A stretch of 12,644 nucleotides of DNA from Pseudomonadota bacterium (GTDB taxonomy: Bacteria; Pseudomonadota; Alphaproteobacteria; CACIAM-22H2), in NCBI GenBank assembly GCA_020161965.1, contig JAIUNH010000056.1, positions 1 through 12,644 of the forward strand, given 5' to 3'. Every line of letters begins with the position of its first letter. The stretch's first letter is position 1. Below the pieces are notes generated by a model. The model did not search any database. It was not told where the DNA came from and worked only from the letters and a program-made list of their open reading frames with translations. Of this stretch, positions 6,471-12,644 are shown piece after piece. The position numbers and the translations under genes are program-made.

Positions 6471-7451
6471 TCACTCCGGCGCGAAACGCGATTGGCGGCG
6501 AATGGCGCCGGGGTCGCTTTCATGCGTGCGCTTGTACCAGGCGAAAACGCGCGCGAGGGATTCCCGCAACGGCGTGAATGTCATGCCCGATAGATTCTTG
6601 AGGCGCGCGGAATCCGTCACGCGCTTGTCGATGCCGCGCGCGCGCGCCGGATCGAATTTCACGCGTTCGGCGGGAACGCCCGCAATTTCCGCCAACAGCA
6701 TCGCCACGTCGCGGATTTTATGGCCTTCGCCGCAACCGACGTTCAAAGGTGCCGCGTCCGAATAATTGTCGAGCGCCCACAGATAGGCGCGCGCCATGTC
6801 GCGCGCATCGGTGATTTCGCGCACCAGCGCGCCGTCGCCCCAGATCGAGATATCGCCCGTCGCAGGCGTCCATTCGGCGAAGCGGCGCACGAGCCCGGCG
6901 ATCCAGGTGCAATCGTCGGGATTGTAATTGTCGTCTTCGCCGAAAATGCCGGACGGCACGAGGCCGATCGCGTCGATGCCGAACTCCGCGCGATAGGCAC
7001 GCACCGCCGGTTCGATCAGACGCTTGGCCATCGCATAGGAATAGGCGCTGTCATGCGGGCGCCCGTCATGGATCTGGTCTTCGGAATTCGGCTGGGGTGC
7101 AGAAGCCGGATACATGCCCGAAGACAATGTCATCACCGTCTTGGGCACTTTGGCGTCAACGGCCGCGTCGAGCACCGCGAAAGTCATGGCGACGTTGTCG
7201 CGCAGGATGCGCGCAGGATAGCGGCGCGCAAGTTCGATGCCGCCCGAGATCGCGGCGAGATGCAGGATCGCATCGGGCTTGGCCGCGCGCACGAGGGCGA
7301 GCGTGGCGGCGCCGTCGCGAAGGTCCACGTCCTTGCGCGACACGAAATGGAATTCGCGATCGGGATACTCGGCGGCGAGCGCGCGGAACCCCGCCCCCAG
7401 CACGCCCGTGGCGCCGGTGATCAACAGGCGGCGATAGGCGGGCTTCGCCAC
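6471..7451 (-). CDS. NAD-dependent epimerase/dehydratase, GDP-L-fucose synthase-like (extended SDR)
   Basis: 326 aa. The N-terminal Rossmann motif is LLITGATGVLGAG (Gly13, Gly16, Gly19), then DVDLRDG and DAILHLAAISGGI. The segment LSSGMYPASAPQP with the catalytic Tyr139-x3-Lys143 pair in YSYAMAKR closely follows the pattern of GDP-L-fucose synthase (Fcl/WcaG), as do GEDDNYNPDD and the LIRRF-like GLVRRFAEW. C-terminal features LNVGCGEGHKIRDVA and a basic tail complete the fold. Fcl enzymes epimerise C3 and C5 and reduce C4 of GDP-4-keto-6-deoxymannose with NADPH. Related enzymes act on other keto-deoxy sugars, so the exact substrate is open, and no GDP-mannose dehydratase (gmd) is in the window. 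The start is GTG at 7451, 4 nt after the radical SAM stop, with no strong ribosome binding site, so it is probably read through from the upstream gene. Confidence 0.85.
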   Translation of the reverse strand: MAKPAYRRLLITGATGVLGAGFRALAAEYPDREFHFVSRKDVDLRDGAATLALVRAAKPDAILHLAAISGGIELARRYPARILRDNVAMTFAVLDAAVDAKVPKTVMTLSSGMYPASAPQPNSEDQIHDGRPHDSAYSYAMAKRLIEPAVRAYRAEFGIDAIGLVPSGIFGEDDNYNPDDCTWIAGLVRRFAEWTPATGDISIWGDGALVREITDARDMARAYLWALDNYSDAAPLNVGCGEGHKIRDVAMLLAEIAGVPAERVKFDPARARGIDKRVTDSARLKNLSGMTFTPLRESLARVFAWYKRTHESDPGAIRRQSRFAPE

Positions 7452-7455
7452 GAGC

Positions 7456-9474
7456 TTAGAAATGTCCGGCGAGATGGCGTGCCATCGCCTTGTTGCCGTA
7501 GAGATAAGCGCCCTTCTTGTTGCCGTACCACACGACTTCGCGGCACCAATCGTCGAAAGCGGGCCACGCCTCCTTCGAGCGTTCGATGCGATAGGTCACG
7601 GGCTCGACCAGCAACTCCTCGTCGCGGCCTTCGAGCAACGCGCGGTAATAGGGATAGATATCGCTGTCGAGCGTCACCTCGATATCGCCGAGCGCGCCCG
7701 GCTCCTTCACCATCGCGCGGTTCAGCTTGAACGCATCGGCGATGCGCTCGCGCGGCAGCAACGCGCGGCTGGCGGAAAGAATGTCGAAGATCAGGCGTTC
7801 AGCTTCTTCGTAGAACGCGCCAAGCTTGTTGCGCACCACCAGATCGATGAATACGAACTCGTCGGCCGGCCAGTGAATGCCCAGCCATTCCTGCGAATAG
7901 ACGTATTCGACTTCGCCGTTCTGGATGCGCATCGCGTAATCGTCGAAGAAGGCGCGGATCGAACCGAATACCGGATATTTCGCGGGATCGGCGTCGAAGA
8001 ACGCTTCCAGCAATTTGCGGAAAGGCACGCCGCATTGCGCGTGCGCGACCAGGATCGGCACTTGCAGCAGCTTGTCGTAATGCACGAGGGCCGCCATCCA
8101 CGAGAAGGCGCGCGCCTTGCGCCAATCGGGGCGCGGCATCGCTTCGGTCGCGACGACCAGATCCTGCATTTCGTAAATGCCGTCGGGATCGACCTCCAAC
8201 GCGCCGTGGATATTCACCACGCGATTGACGACCGTCTCCATCCCGAATTTCTTCTGATACTCGGGATCGCCCATTTCGGCGTTGGGCAGGATCGACAGAT
8301 TGTTGAACTGGATGCGGTTGTGCTGGCCCGTCTCCATCAACTTGGCGACACCTTCGACCCACGAATCATAGGTCTCGCCCGGCAGGCCAAGGATCAGATC
8401 GGAATAGGTCTCGACCCGGTCGCGCGTGAAGCGGCGCTGCAATTCCTCGTAGGTGCCCAGCGCGATGTTTTGGCGCTTGATGGCTTTGAGCGTGCCCGGA
8501 TCGAGCGATTGCATGGACAAGGTGACGCCCTTGTTCATGCCCGCATCCGACAGGATCTTCTGGGTGAGATACGCGCGCTCGGTCGCGTTCTTGGTGTTTT
8601 GCACCGAGACGGCTTTGGGATAGCCCGTCTCTTCCTTCGATTTCGCCAAGGCTTCGGCGATTTGAATGTCGCGCGCCAAGATGCCGAAATTGGCGTCGCA
8701 GCAGAAGATGAACTCGATCTTCTTCAGCGCGAACCAATCGATTTCCGCGAAGGCGCGCTCCAAATCGAATTGATAGACCTTGGCTTGCGTGGCTGAGCCC
8801 CAATCGCAGAACGTGCATTGGAACGGACAGCCGCGATTCGTCTCCCACAGTACGATCCAGTTTTCCTGCGGGTTTGCCGCCATCAACCGGTCGAACGTGC
8901 CGTCGAGATAGGGCGAGGGCAGATCCGCGAGATCGCGAATACGATTGCCCTTCGGGTGCACGACAAACTTACCATCGCTTATATAGGAAAGATTGGAAAT
9001 GCCGGTCCAATCGCGCGACGGGAACCGGTCCAGCAGCTTGGTGAACGGCGCCTCGCCCTCCCCGTTCACCGCCACGTCGATGAACGGATTGTCGCGCAGG
9101 AACCCTTCGGTGCGGTCGGGCACTTGCGGGCCGCCGAACACGATCATCACGCCGGGTTTGCGTTCCTTCAAACGGCGCGCGACGGCGAGCGAGAGTTTCT
9201 CGTTCCACACATAGCAGGAGAAGCCGACCACATCGGCATCGAGCAGATGTTCGACCGCCGCTTCGACGCGCAAGCGCTTATAGATCGGCGGCAGAAACGA
9301 ATAGCGCTCCGGCCTTCCTGAATATTTGCGCGTATAGCCTTCCATCAGGCCGCACGCGTAAGGCAGGTAATTCTGACCGGAGAAGGAATTGTTGATCTGG
9401 ACGAGCGCCACCTTGCACGGGCTTTCCGGCACCGGCGGGTCGGGGATCTGCGGCAGATTCGGGGGCGTGGTCAT
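7456..9474 (-). CDS. B12-binding domain radical SAM enzyme
   Basis: 672 aa from the ATG at 9474. Residues about 20-150 form a cobalamin-binding Rossmann domain: KVALVQINNS, VVGFSCYVWN, VMIVFGGPQVPD and VNGEGE. The radical SAM core follows, with the [4Fe-4S] ligands Cys216, Cys220 and Cys223 in RGCPFQCTFCDWG (CxxxCxxC). Downstream are the core strands LKKIEFIFCCDANFGI, KAVSVQNTK, GVTLSMQSLDPGTLKAIKR and DLILGLPGETYDSW. About 250 C-terminal residues form a further domain with no motif I can name. The class includes B12-dependent C- and P-methylases and enzymes with other roles; the reaction here is unknown. A sugar-related methylation or rearrangement is inferred from the neighbouring epimerase, methyltransferase and glycosyltransferase. 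A reading from a TTG at 9558 is open but would start inside a leader hairpin, so the ATG is preferred. It is first in the six-gene unit. Confidence 0.9.
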   Translation of the reverse strand: MTTPPNLPQIPDPPVPESPCKVALVQINNSFSGQNYLPYACGLMEGYTRKYSGRPERYSFLPPIYKRLRVEAAVEHLLDADVVGFSCYVWNEKLSLAVARRLKERKPGVMIVFGGPQVPDRTEGFLRDNPFIDVAVNGEGEAPFTKLLDRFPSRDWTGISNLSYISDGKFVVHPKGNRIRDLADLPSPYLDGTFDRLMAANPQENWIVLWETNRGCPFQCTFCDWGSATQAKVYQFDLERAFAEIDWFALKKIEFIFCCDANFGILARDIQIAEALAKSKEETGYPKAVSVQNTKNATERAYLTQKILSDAGMNKGVTLSMQSLDPGTLKAIKRQNIALGTYEELQRRFTRDRVETYSDLILGLPGETYDSWVEGVAKLMETGQHNRIQFNNLSILPNAEMGDPEYQKKFGMETVVNRVVNIHGALEVDPDGIYEMQDLVVATEAMPRPDWRKARAFSWMAALVHYDKLLQVPILVAHAQCGVPFRKLLEAFFDADPAKYPVFGSIRAFFDDYAMRIQNGEVEYVYSQEWLGIHWPADEFVFIDLVVRNKLGAFYEEAERLIFDILSASRALLPRERIADAFKLNRAMVKEPGALGDIEVTLDSDIYPYYRALLEGRDEELLVEPVTYRIERSKEAWPAFDDWCREVVWYGNKKGAYLYGNKAMARHLAGHF

Positions 9475-9531
9475 GGCGCGTCTCGATCCGTTTTCTCGGG
9501 CCGTCTCTCCGGGCGTCGTGGTCCTTTGAAA

Positions 9532-9565
9532 CGGCAGGTTCCCGTTCTCGGTTCCCAACCTGCCG
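9532..9565 (-). repeat. Inverted repeat with internal direct repeat in the radical SAM leader
   Basis: On the minus strand CGGCAGGTT pairs perfectly with AACCTGCCG (9 bp; + strand arms 9532-9540 and 9557-9565), and the loop lies between. The heptamer GGGAACC occurs twice, 13 nt apart, once in the loop and once overlapping the 3' arm. The first copy could form a small competing hairpin GGTT-GGG-AACC. A short TTT follows the 3' arm. It lies 58 nt upstream of the radical SAM ATG, inside the predicted transcript leader. Confidence 0.5.
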
Positions 9566-9640
9566 AGGTTAGCCGCAAAACGTCTAAAATTCGATTAACT
9601 TTGCCCTAAGCCCCTTGTCAGAATTACGTTCTTTCCTGCG

Positions 9641-9669
9641 AAATTACCGCCAAATATTCTCGTCTTCAA
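9641..9669 (-). promoter_or_regulatory. Candidate promoter of the six-gene minus-strand unit
   Basis: Minus strand: TTGAAG (9669-9664) as -35 box, a 17-nt spacer, then TAATTT (9646-9641) as -10 box. Both are good sigma-70 matches for GC-rich DNA. The predicted start near 9634 gives a leader of about 160 nt before the radical SAM ATG. The stretch 9475-9754 contains no gene. Confidence 0.5.
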
Positions 9670-9740
9670 GCTTCACGCGGTTGCAAGGGTACCCCGCGAC
9701 CTGATACGTCTGAACCCAACAAACGATAAGTACGCCTGAC

Positions 9741-9757
9741 AGGGAGTACGCCTTTTG
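9741..9757 (+). promoter_or_regulatory. Ribosome binding site that fixes a TTG start for livG
   Basis: AGGGAG (9741-9746) lies 8 nt upstream of TTG (9755-9757). No in-frame ATG or GTG occurs before the Walker A motif, so the TTG is the only start that yields a complete ATPase. Initiation at TTG is usually weak, and this may set the ratio of this subunit. Confidence 0.75.
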
Positions 9758-10507
9758 GCCGATAACATTCTCGAGACCGATGGGCTGACGAAGGAATTTC
9801 GGGGCTTCGTCGCGGTCAACAACGTCGCACTGCGCGTGCGCCGCCATTCGATCCACGCACTGATCGGGCCGAACGGTGCGGGCAAGACGACCTGCTTCAA
9901 CCTGCTGACCAAGTTCCTGATCCCGTCGCGCGGGAGGATCGCCTATAACGGCCGCGACATCACGGCGACCAAGCCCGCCGATATCGCGCGCCTCGGCCTC
10001 GTGCGGTCCTTCCAAATCTCGGCCGTGTTCCCGCATCTTTCCGTGCTCGAAAACGTGCGCGTGGCACTGCAGCGCAAGCGCGGCGATTCCTTTGATTTCT
10101 GGCGCTCGCAATCGGTGCTCGACGTTTACAACGACCGCGCGCGCGAATTGATCGAATGGGTCGGCCTGTCGGAATACGCGGCGACGGTCGCGGTCGAGCT
10201 TCCCTATGGCCGCAAGCGCGCGCTGGAAATCGCGACGACGCTGGCCCTCGAGCCCGAGATGATGCTGCTCGACGAGCCCACCGCCGGCATGGGCCACGAA
10301 GACGTGGGCCGCATTTCCGCCCTCATCAAACGCGTCGCGCAAGGGCGCACGGTGTTGATGGTCGAGCATAATCTTTCCGTCGTCGCCGATCTTTCCGACA
10401 CGATCACCGTGCTGGCGCGCGGCGAAGTTCTGGCCGAAGGCGATTACGCGACGGTGTCGAAGAACCCGGACGTGGTGCAGGCCTATATGGGAGCCGGCCA
10501 TGGCTGA
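9755..10507 (+). CDS. livG: ABC transporter ATP-binding protein, LivG-type
   Basis: 250 aa from a TTG start with a strong ribosome binding site. It is one of the two ATPases of a hydrophobic amino acid transporter (HAAT) family importer, acting at the cytoplasmic face of the inner membrane. Walker A is GPNGAGKTT (38-46), the Q-loop region is RSFQISAVFPHLSVLENV, and Walker B is MMLLDEPTAGM (169-179) with the H-loop His205 in VEHNLSVV. The signature region reads LPYGRKRALEIA instead of LSGGQ, a variant usual in LivG proteins. The spacer between Walker A and the signature lacks the long insertion seen in some LivG, so the protein is at the short end. The substrate is not evident; branched-chain amino acids, urea and aromatic acids are all known for this family. 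It overlaps livF by 8 bp. Confidence 0.88.
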   Translation: MADNILETDGLTKEFRGFVAVNNVALRVRRHSIHALIGPNGAGKTTCFNLLTKFLIPSRGRIAYNGRDITATKPADIARLGLVRSFQISAVFPHLSVLENVRVALQRKRGDSFDFWRSQSVLDVYNDRARELIEWVGLSEYAATVAVELPYGRKRALEIATTLALEPEMMLLDEPTAGMGHEDVGRISALIKRVAQGRTVLMVEHNLSVVADLSDTITVLARGEVLAEGDYATVSKNPDVVQAYMGAGHG

Positions 10508-11204
10508 GGCGATGCTGAACGTTGCGGGCCTGAATGCTTGGTACGGCGAAAGCCATATTCTGCATGGCGTCGATTTCCACGTCCGCGAGGGCGAGGTCGT
10601 GACGCTGCTGGGCCGCAACGGTGCGGGCAAGACCACGACCATGAAATCGGTCATGGGCATCGTCGGCAGCCGCAAGGGCAGCGTGAAGTTCAAGGGTGCC
10701 GAGACGATCGGCCTGCCCTCCTACGCCATCGCGCGCCAAGGTCTTGCCTTCTGCCCGGAGGAGCGCGGCATCTTCGCCTCGCTCGACGTGAAGGAAAACC
10801 TGCTGCTGCCGCCCGCGGTCGCACCGGGCGGCTTGTCGGTCGACACGATTTTCGAGCTGTTCCCCAATCTCAAGGAACGCCTGTCGAGCCAGGGCACCAA
10901 ACTGTCCGGTGGCGAACAGCAGATGCTGGCGATCGGCCGCATCTTGCGCACCGGCGCCAAGTTGTTGCTGCTCGACGAACCGACGGAAGGCCTTGCCCCC
11001 GTCATCGTCCAACAAATCGGGCGCACGATAAGACGCCTGAAGAACGAAGGCTTCACGATCCTGCTGGTCGAACAGAATTTCCGGTTCGCGGCCACGGTCG
11101 CGGATCGGCATTACGTCATGGAGCATGGCCGCGTCGTCGACGAAATCGCCAACGACGCGCTCGAAGCGAATATGGGCAAGCTCCACGAATATCTCGGCGT
11201 CTAA
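10500..11204 (+). CDS. livF: ABC transporter ATP-binding protein, LivF-type
   Basis: 234 aa, typical LivF length. The second ATPase of the same importer. Walker A is GRNGAGKTT (38-46), then the LivF-typical CPEERGIFASLDVKENL (85-101), the ABC signature LSGGEQQMLAIGRILR (135-150), Walker B LLLLDEPTEGLAPVIV (155-170), and the H-loop in LLVEQNFRFA, where Gln replaces His, as is common in LivF. The ATG at 10500 lies inside the end of livG (8-bp overlap) and has GGGAG 6 nt upstream, so the two are translated together. A 21-bp gap separates it from the binding-protein gene. A pair of ATPases with a LivF/LivG signature implies partner permeases LivH and LivM, which are not in the window. Confidence 0.93.
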   Translation: MAEAMLNVAGLNAWYGESHILHGVDFHVREGEVVTLLGRNGAGKTTTMKSVMGIVGSRKGSVKFKGAETIGLPSYAIARQGLAFCPEERGIFASLDVKENLLLPPAVAPGGLSVDTIFELFPNLKERLSSQGTKLSGGEQQMLAIGRILRTGAKLLLLDEPTEGLAPVIVQQIGRTIRRLKNEGFTILLVEQNFRFAATVADRHYVMEHGRVVDEIANDALEANMGKLHEYLGV

Positions 11205-11225
11205 CCACAAACAGGGAGAACGACC

Positions 11226-12446
11226 ATGAAAAGACTGAAATCCGCGCTGCTGGGGGCCGTCGCCCTGGCGGCCGTCGCCGCGGCCCCGGCCGTGGCGCAA
11301 ACCAACGTGAAGATCGGCGTGCTGTCCGATATGTCGTCGCTCTACACCGACCTCGCCGGTGCGGGCTCGGTGCTCGCCGCGCGCATGGCGGCCGACGATT
11401 TCGGCGCCGCCGCCAAGGGCCTTAAGGTCGAGTTCGTCTCGGCCGATCACCAGAACAAGCCGGATGTCGGCTCCAACATCGCCCGCCAGTGGTTCGACCG
11501 CGACGGCGTGGACATGATTGTCGACGTGCCGAACTCGGGCGTGGCGCTCGCCGTCAACGGCGTGACGCGCGAAAAGAACAAGGTGTTCCTCGTCTCGGGT
11601 GCGGCGACCTCGGCGCTGACCGGCGAACAATGCTCGCCCAACACCGTCCACTGGACCTACGACACCTGGGCGCTGGCCAACGGCACCGGCTCGGCCATCA
11701 CCAAGCAGGGCGGCACGCCGTGGTTCTTCATCGTCGCCGACTATGCCTTCGGCGCGGCGCTGGAGCGTGATGCCTCGGCGGCGGTGGAACGGGCCGGCGG
11801 CAAGGTGGCCGGGCGGGTGAAGCATCCGCTCTCCGCCACCGACTTCTCCTCCTTCCTGCTCCAGGCCCAGGCCTCGGGCGCCAAGATCGTCGGCCTCGCC
11901 AATGCCGGCGGCGACCTCATCACCGCCATCAAGCAGGCGTCCGAGTTCGGCATCACCGATGGCGGCCAGGCGCTCGCCGGCCTGCTGATCTTCTCCTCCG
12001 ACGTGAAGGCCATGGGCCTGCCGGCCGCCAAGGGCCTGCTGCTCACCGAGGCCTTCTACTGGGATCTTAACGACCAGACCCGCGAGTTCTCGAAGAAGTT
12101 CGGCGAGAAGTTCAGCGGCAAGATGCCCACCAGCGCCCAGGCGGGCGTCTATTCCTCGGCCATGCACTATCTGAACGCCATCAAGGACGCCAAGACCAAG
12201 GACGCCCCCAAGGTGATGGCGCAGATGCGCGCCACCCCGATCGACGATCCGCTGTTCGGCAAGGGTGAGGTCCGCATCGACGGCCGCGCCACCCATCCCA
12301 TGTACCTGTTCCGGGTGAAGACCCCGGAAGCCTCGAAGGGTCCGTGGGACATCTACGAGCTGGTCGCCACCATTCCGGCCGACGAGGCGTTCCGCCCGCT
12401 GGCCGACGGCGGCTGCCCGCTGGTGGAGGCGGCCAAGAAGGGCTGA
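11226..12446 (+). CDS. ABC transporter periplasmic substrate-binding protein, LivK-type
   Basis: 406 aa. A signal peptide (MKRLKSALLGAVALAAVAAA, cleavage likely after PAVA) exports the protein, and no lipobox is present. The mature part shows type I periplasmic binding protein features: VKIGVLSDMSSLYTDLAG at the start, a 'VDVPNSGVALAVN' strand-turn, FLVSGAATSALTG, WTYDTWALANGTG, and PWFFIVADYAFGAALERD, in the style of the amino-acid/aromatic-acid HAAT binders. It captures a small ligand in the periplasm for the LivG/LivF ATPases upstream. The ligand is not evident. AGGGAG lies 7 nt upstream of the ATG. Threonine codons shift within the gene: 9 ACC to 2 ACG before codon 183, then 11 ACC and no ACG; livF has 8 ACG and 4 ACC. 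GCC, GAG and CAG are also favoured late in the gene. A strong terminator closes the unit. Confidence 0.9.
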   Translation: MKRLKSALLGAVALAAVAAAPAVAQTNVKIGVLSDMSSLYTDLAGAGSVLAARMAADDFGAAAKGLKVEFVSADHQNKPDVGSNIARQWFDRDGVDMIVDVPNSGVALAVNGVTREKNKVFLVSGAATSALTGEQCSPNTVHWTYDTWALANGTGSAITKQGGTPWFFIVADYAFGAALERDASAAVERAGGKVAGRVKHPLSATDFSSFLLQAQASGAKIVGLANAGGDLITAIKQASEFGITDGGQALAGLLIFSSDVKAMGLPAAKGLLLTEAFYWDLNDQTREFSKKFGEKFSGKMPTSAQAGVYSSAMHYLNAIKDAKTKDAPKVMAQMRATPIDDPLFGKGEVRIDGRATHPMYLFRVKTPEASKGPWDIYELVATIPADEAFRPLADGGCPLVEAAKKG

Positions 12447-12469
12447 CGCAGGGCTGGCACCCGTCAGCC
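12441..12469. repeat. Inverted repeat spanning the livK-type stop codon
   Basis: GGCTGACG (12441-12448) and CGTCAGCC (12462-12469) are perfect complements 13 nt apart. The left arm contains the TGA stop. A hairpin at the end of the message, just ahead of the intrinsic terminator, could protect the 3' end or assist termination. The function is not shown. Confidence 0.45.
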
Positions 12470-12480
12470 TTTGAGGTGAA

Positions 12481-12511
12481 GCGGGAGAGGCTCGGCCTCT
12501 CCCGCTTTTTT
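12481..12511 (+). terminator. Strong intrinsic terminator of the liv-type unit
   Basis: A perfect 11-bp stem GCGGGAGAGGC/GCCTCTCCCGC with a TCG loop, followed by six T (12506-12511). On the other strand no T run follows, so it serves the plus-strand transcript. It separates the transporter from the convergent carboxypeptidase gene. Confidence 0.93.
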
Positions 12512-12516
12512 GCGCC

Positions 12517-12644
12517 CTACGCCCGGCCGTAGCGGCGCTTGAGGTGGGCCTTGAACACCCCGGCATCGAGGGGGCGGCCGGTGGCGGCGGCGACGAGGTC
12601 GTCGGTCTCCATGAGCGAGCCCTTTTCGTGCACGCTGGTGCGCA
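12517..12644 (-). CDS. M32 family carboxypeptidase, C-terminal fragment (runs off the right edge)
   Basis: The last 42 codons of a minus-strand gene ending in TAG (12517-12519). The translation begins RTSVHEKGSLMETDDLVAAA and continues with TGRPLDAGVFKAHLKRRYGRA. The pattern VHxxGS..xxTDxLVxxATGxPLxxxxFxxHLxxRY is the conserved end of the M32 (Taq-type) metallocarboxypeptidases, cytoplasmic enzymes that remove C-terminal residues from peptides. The HExxH zinc site is outside the window. All Thr codons are ACC, all Leu codons CTC and Ala is almost all GCC, which differs from the genes in the left part of the window. It is convergent with the binding-protein gene, with the terminator between them. 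Confidence 0.75.
   Translation of the reverse strand, partial: RTSVHEKGSLMETDDLVAAATGRPLDAGVFKAHLKRRYGRA

Noticed and set aside
4610..8796. Several plus-strand frames of 200-450 codons opposite the radical SAM, epimerase and methyltransferase genes
   Set aside because: They show no domain motifs and have the His/Arg-rich composition of antisense frames. The minus strand carries clear catalytic motifs throughout.
9475..9530. Possible cobalamin riboswitch upstream of the B12-dependent enzyme
   Set aside because: CCCGGAGAGACGGCC in the leader has only slight resemblance to the B12 box. The other conserved cobalamin riboswitch elements are missing and the leader is short.
9475..9558. Upstream TTG start (9558) for the radical SAM protein
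   Set aside because: It would begin inside the leader inverted repeat with no ribosome binding site, and adds a low-complexity N-terminus not seen in the B12-binding domain.
10404..12566. A 720-aa minus-strand open frame opposite livF and the binding protein
   Set aside because: Composition is that of an antisense shadow (His, Arg and Gly rich) and it covers two well-supported plus-strand genes and the terminator.

Overview
The window is GC-rich, densely coded bacterial DNA, most likely from an alphaproteobacterium. Support for this is the E. coli-type MsrA, a DUF3108 exported protein, a glmU/gph divergent pair, a LivG/LivF/LivK-type transporter, abundant CGC/TCG/GCG codons and many ATGA/GTGA gene overlaps. 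A Rhodospirillales-like source is my best guess but is not proven by anything here. No CRISPR array, insertion sequence, integrase or rRNA was seen.

Layout. (1) Positions 1-2431 are housekeeping: the 5' end of glmU (minus), then gph and a DUF2721 membrane protein as a coupled pair (plus), meeting a DUF3108 exported protein (minus) tail to tail. A tRNA-Val(CAC) follows, with a near-consensus promoter and a terminator. (2) Positions 2432-3712: a palindrome-rich intergenic region, an unrecognised 115-aa protein and msrA. (3) Positions 3715-9474 (minus): six tightly packed genes read as one unit. In transcription order they are a B12-binding radical SAM enzyme, a GDP-fucose-synthase-like NAD-dependent epimerase/reductase, a CmoB-like SAM methyltransferase, a GT-B glycosyltransferase, a small degenerate Smr-like protein and a 74-aa helical protein. 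The unit has a good candidate promoter and a structured leader of about 160 nt. (4) Positions 9755-12446 (plus): ATPase, ATPase and periplasmic binding protein of a branched-chain amino acid type (HAAT) ABC importer, without permease genes, closed by a strong terminator. (5) Positions 12517-12644 (minus): the C-terminal end of an M32 carboxypeptidase.

How the genes fit together. The six-gene minus unit is the most interesting part. A nucleotide-sugar reductase/epimerase, two different classes of SAM-using enzyme and a glycosyltransferase suggest synthesis and transfer of an unusual, perhaps methylated, sugar onto a surface glycan or other acceptor. The two small downstream proteins are coupled to it but have no obvious role. 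The transporter is incomplete, and codon use changes through the binding-protein gene into the carboxypeptidase. The right-hand end may therefore be a recombination junction or an assembly join.
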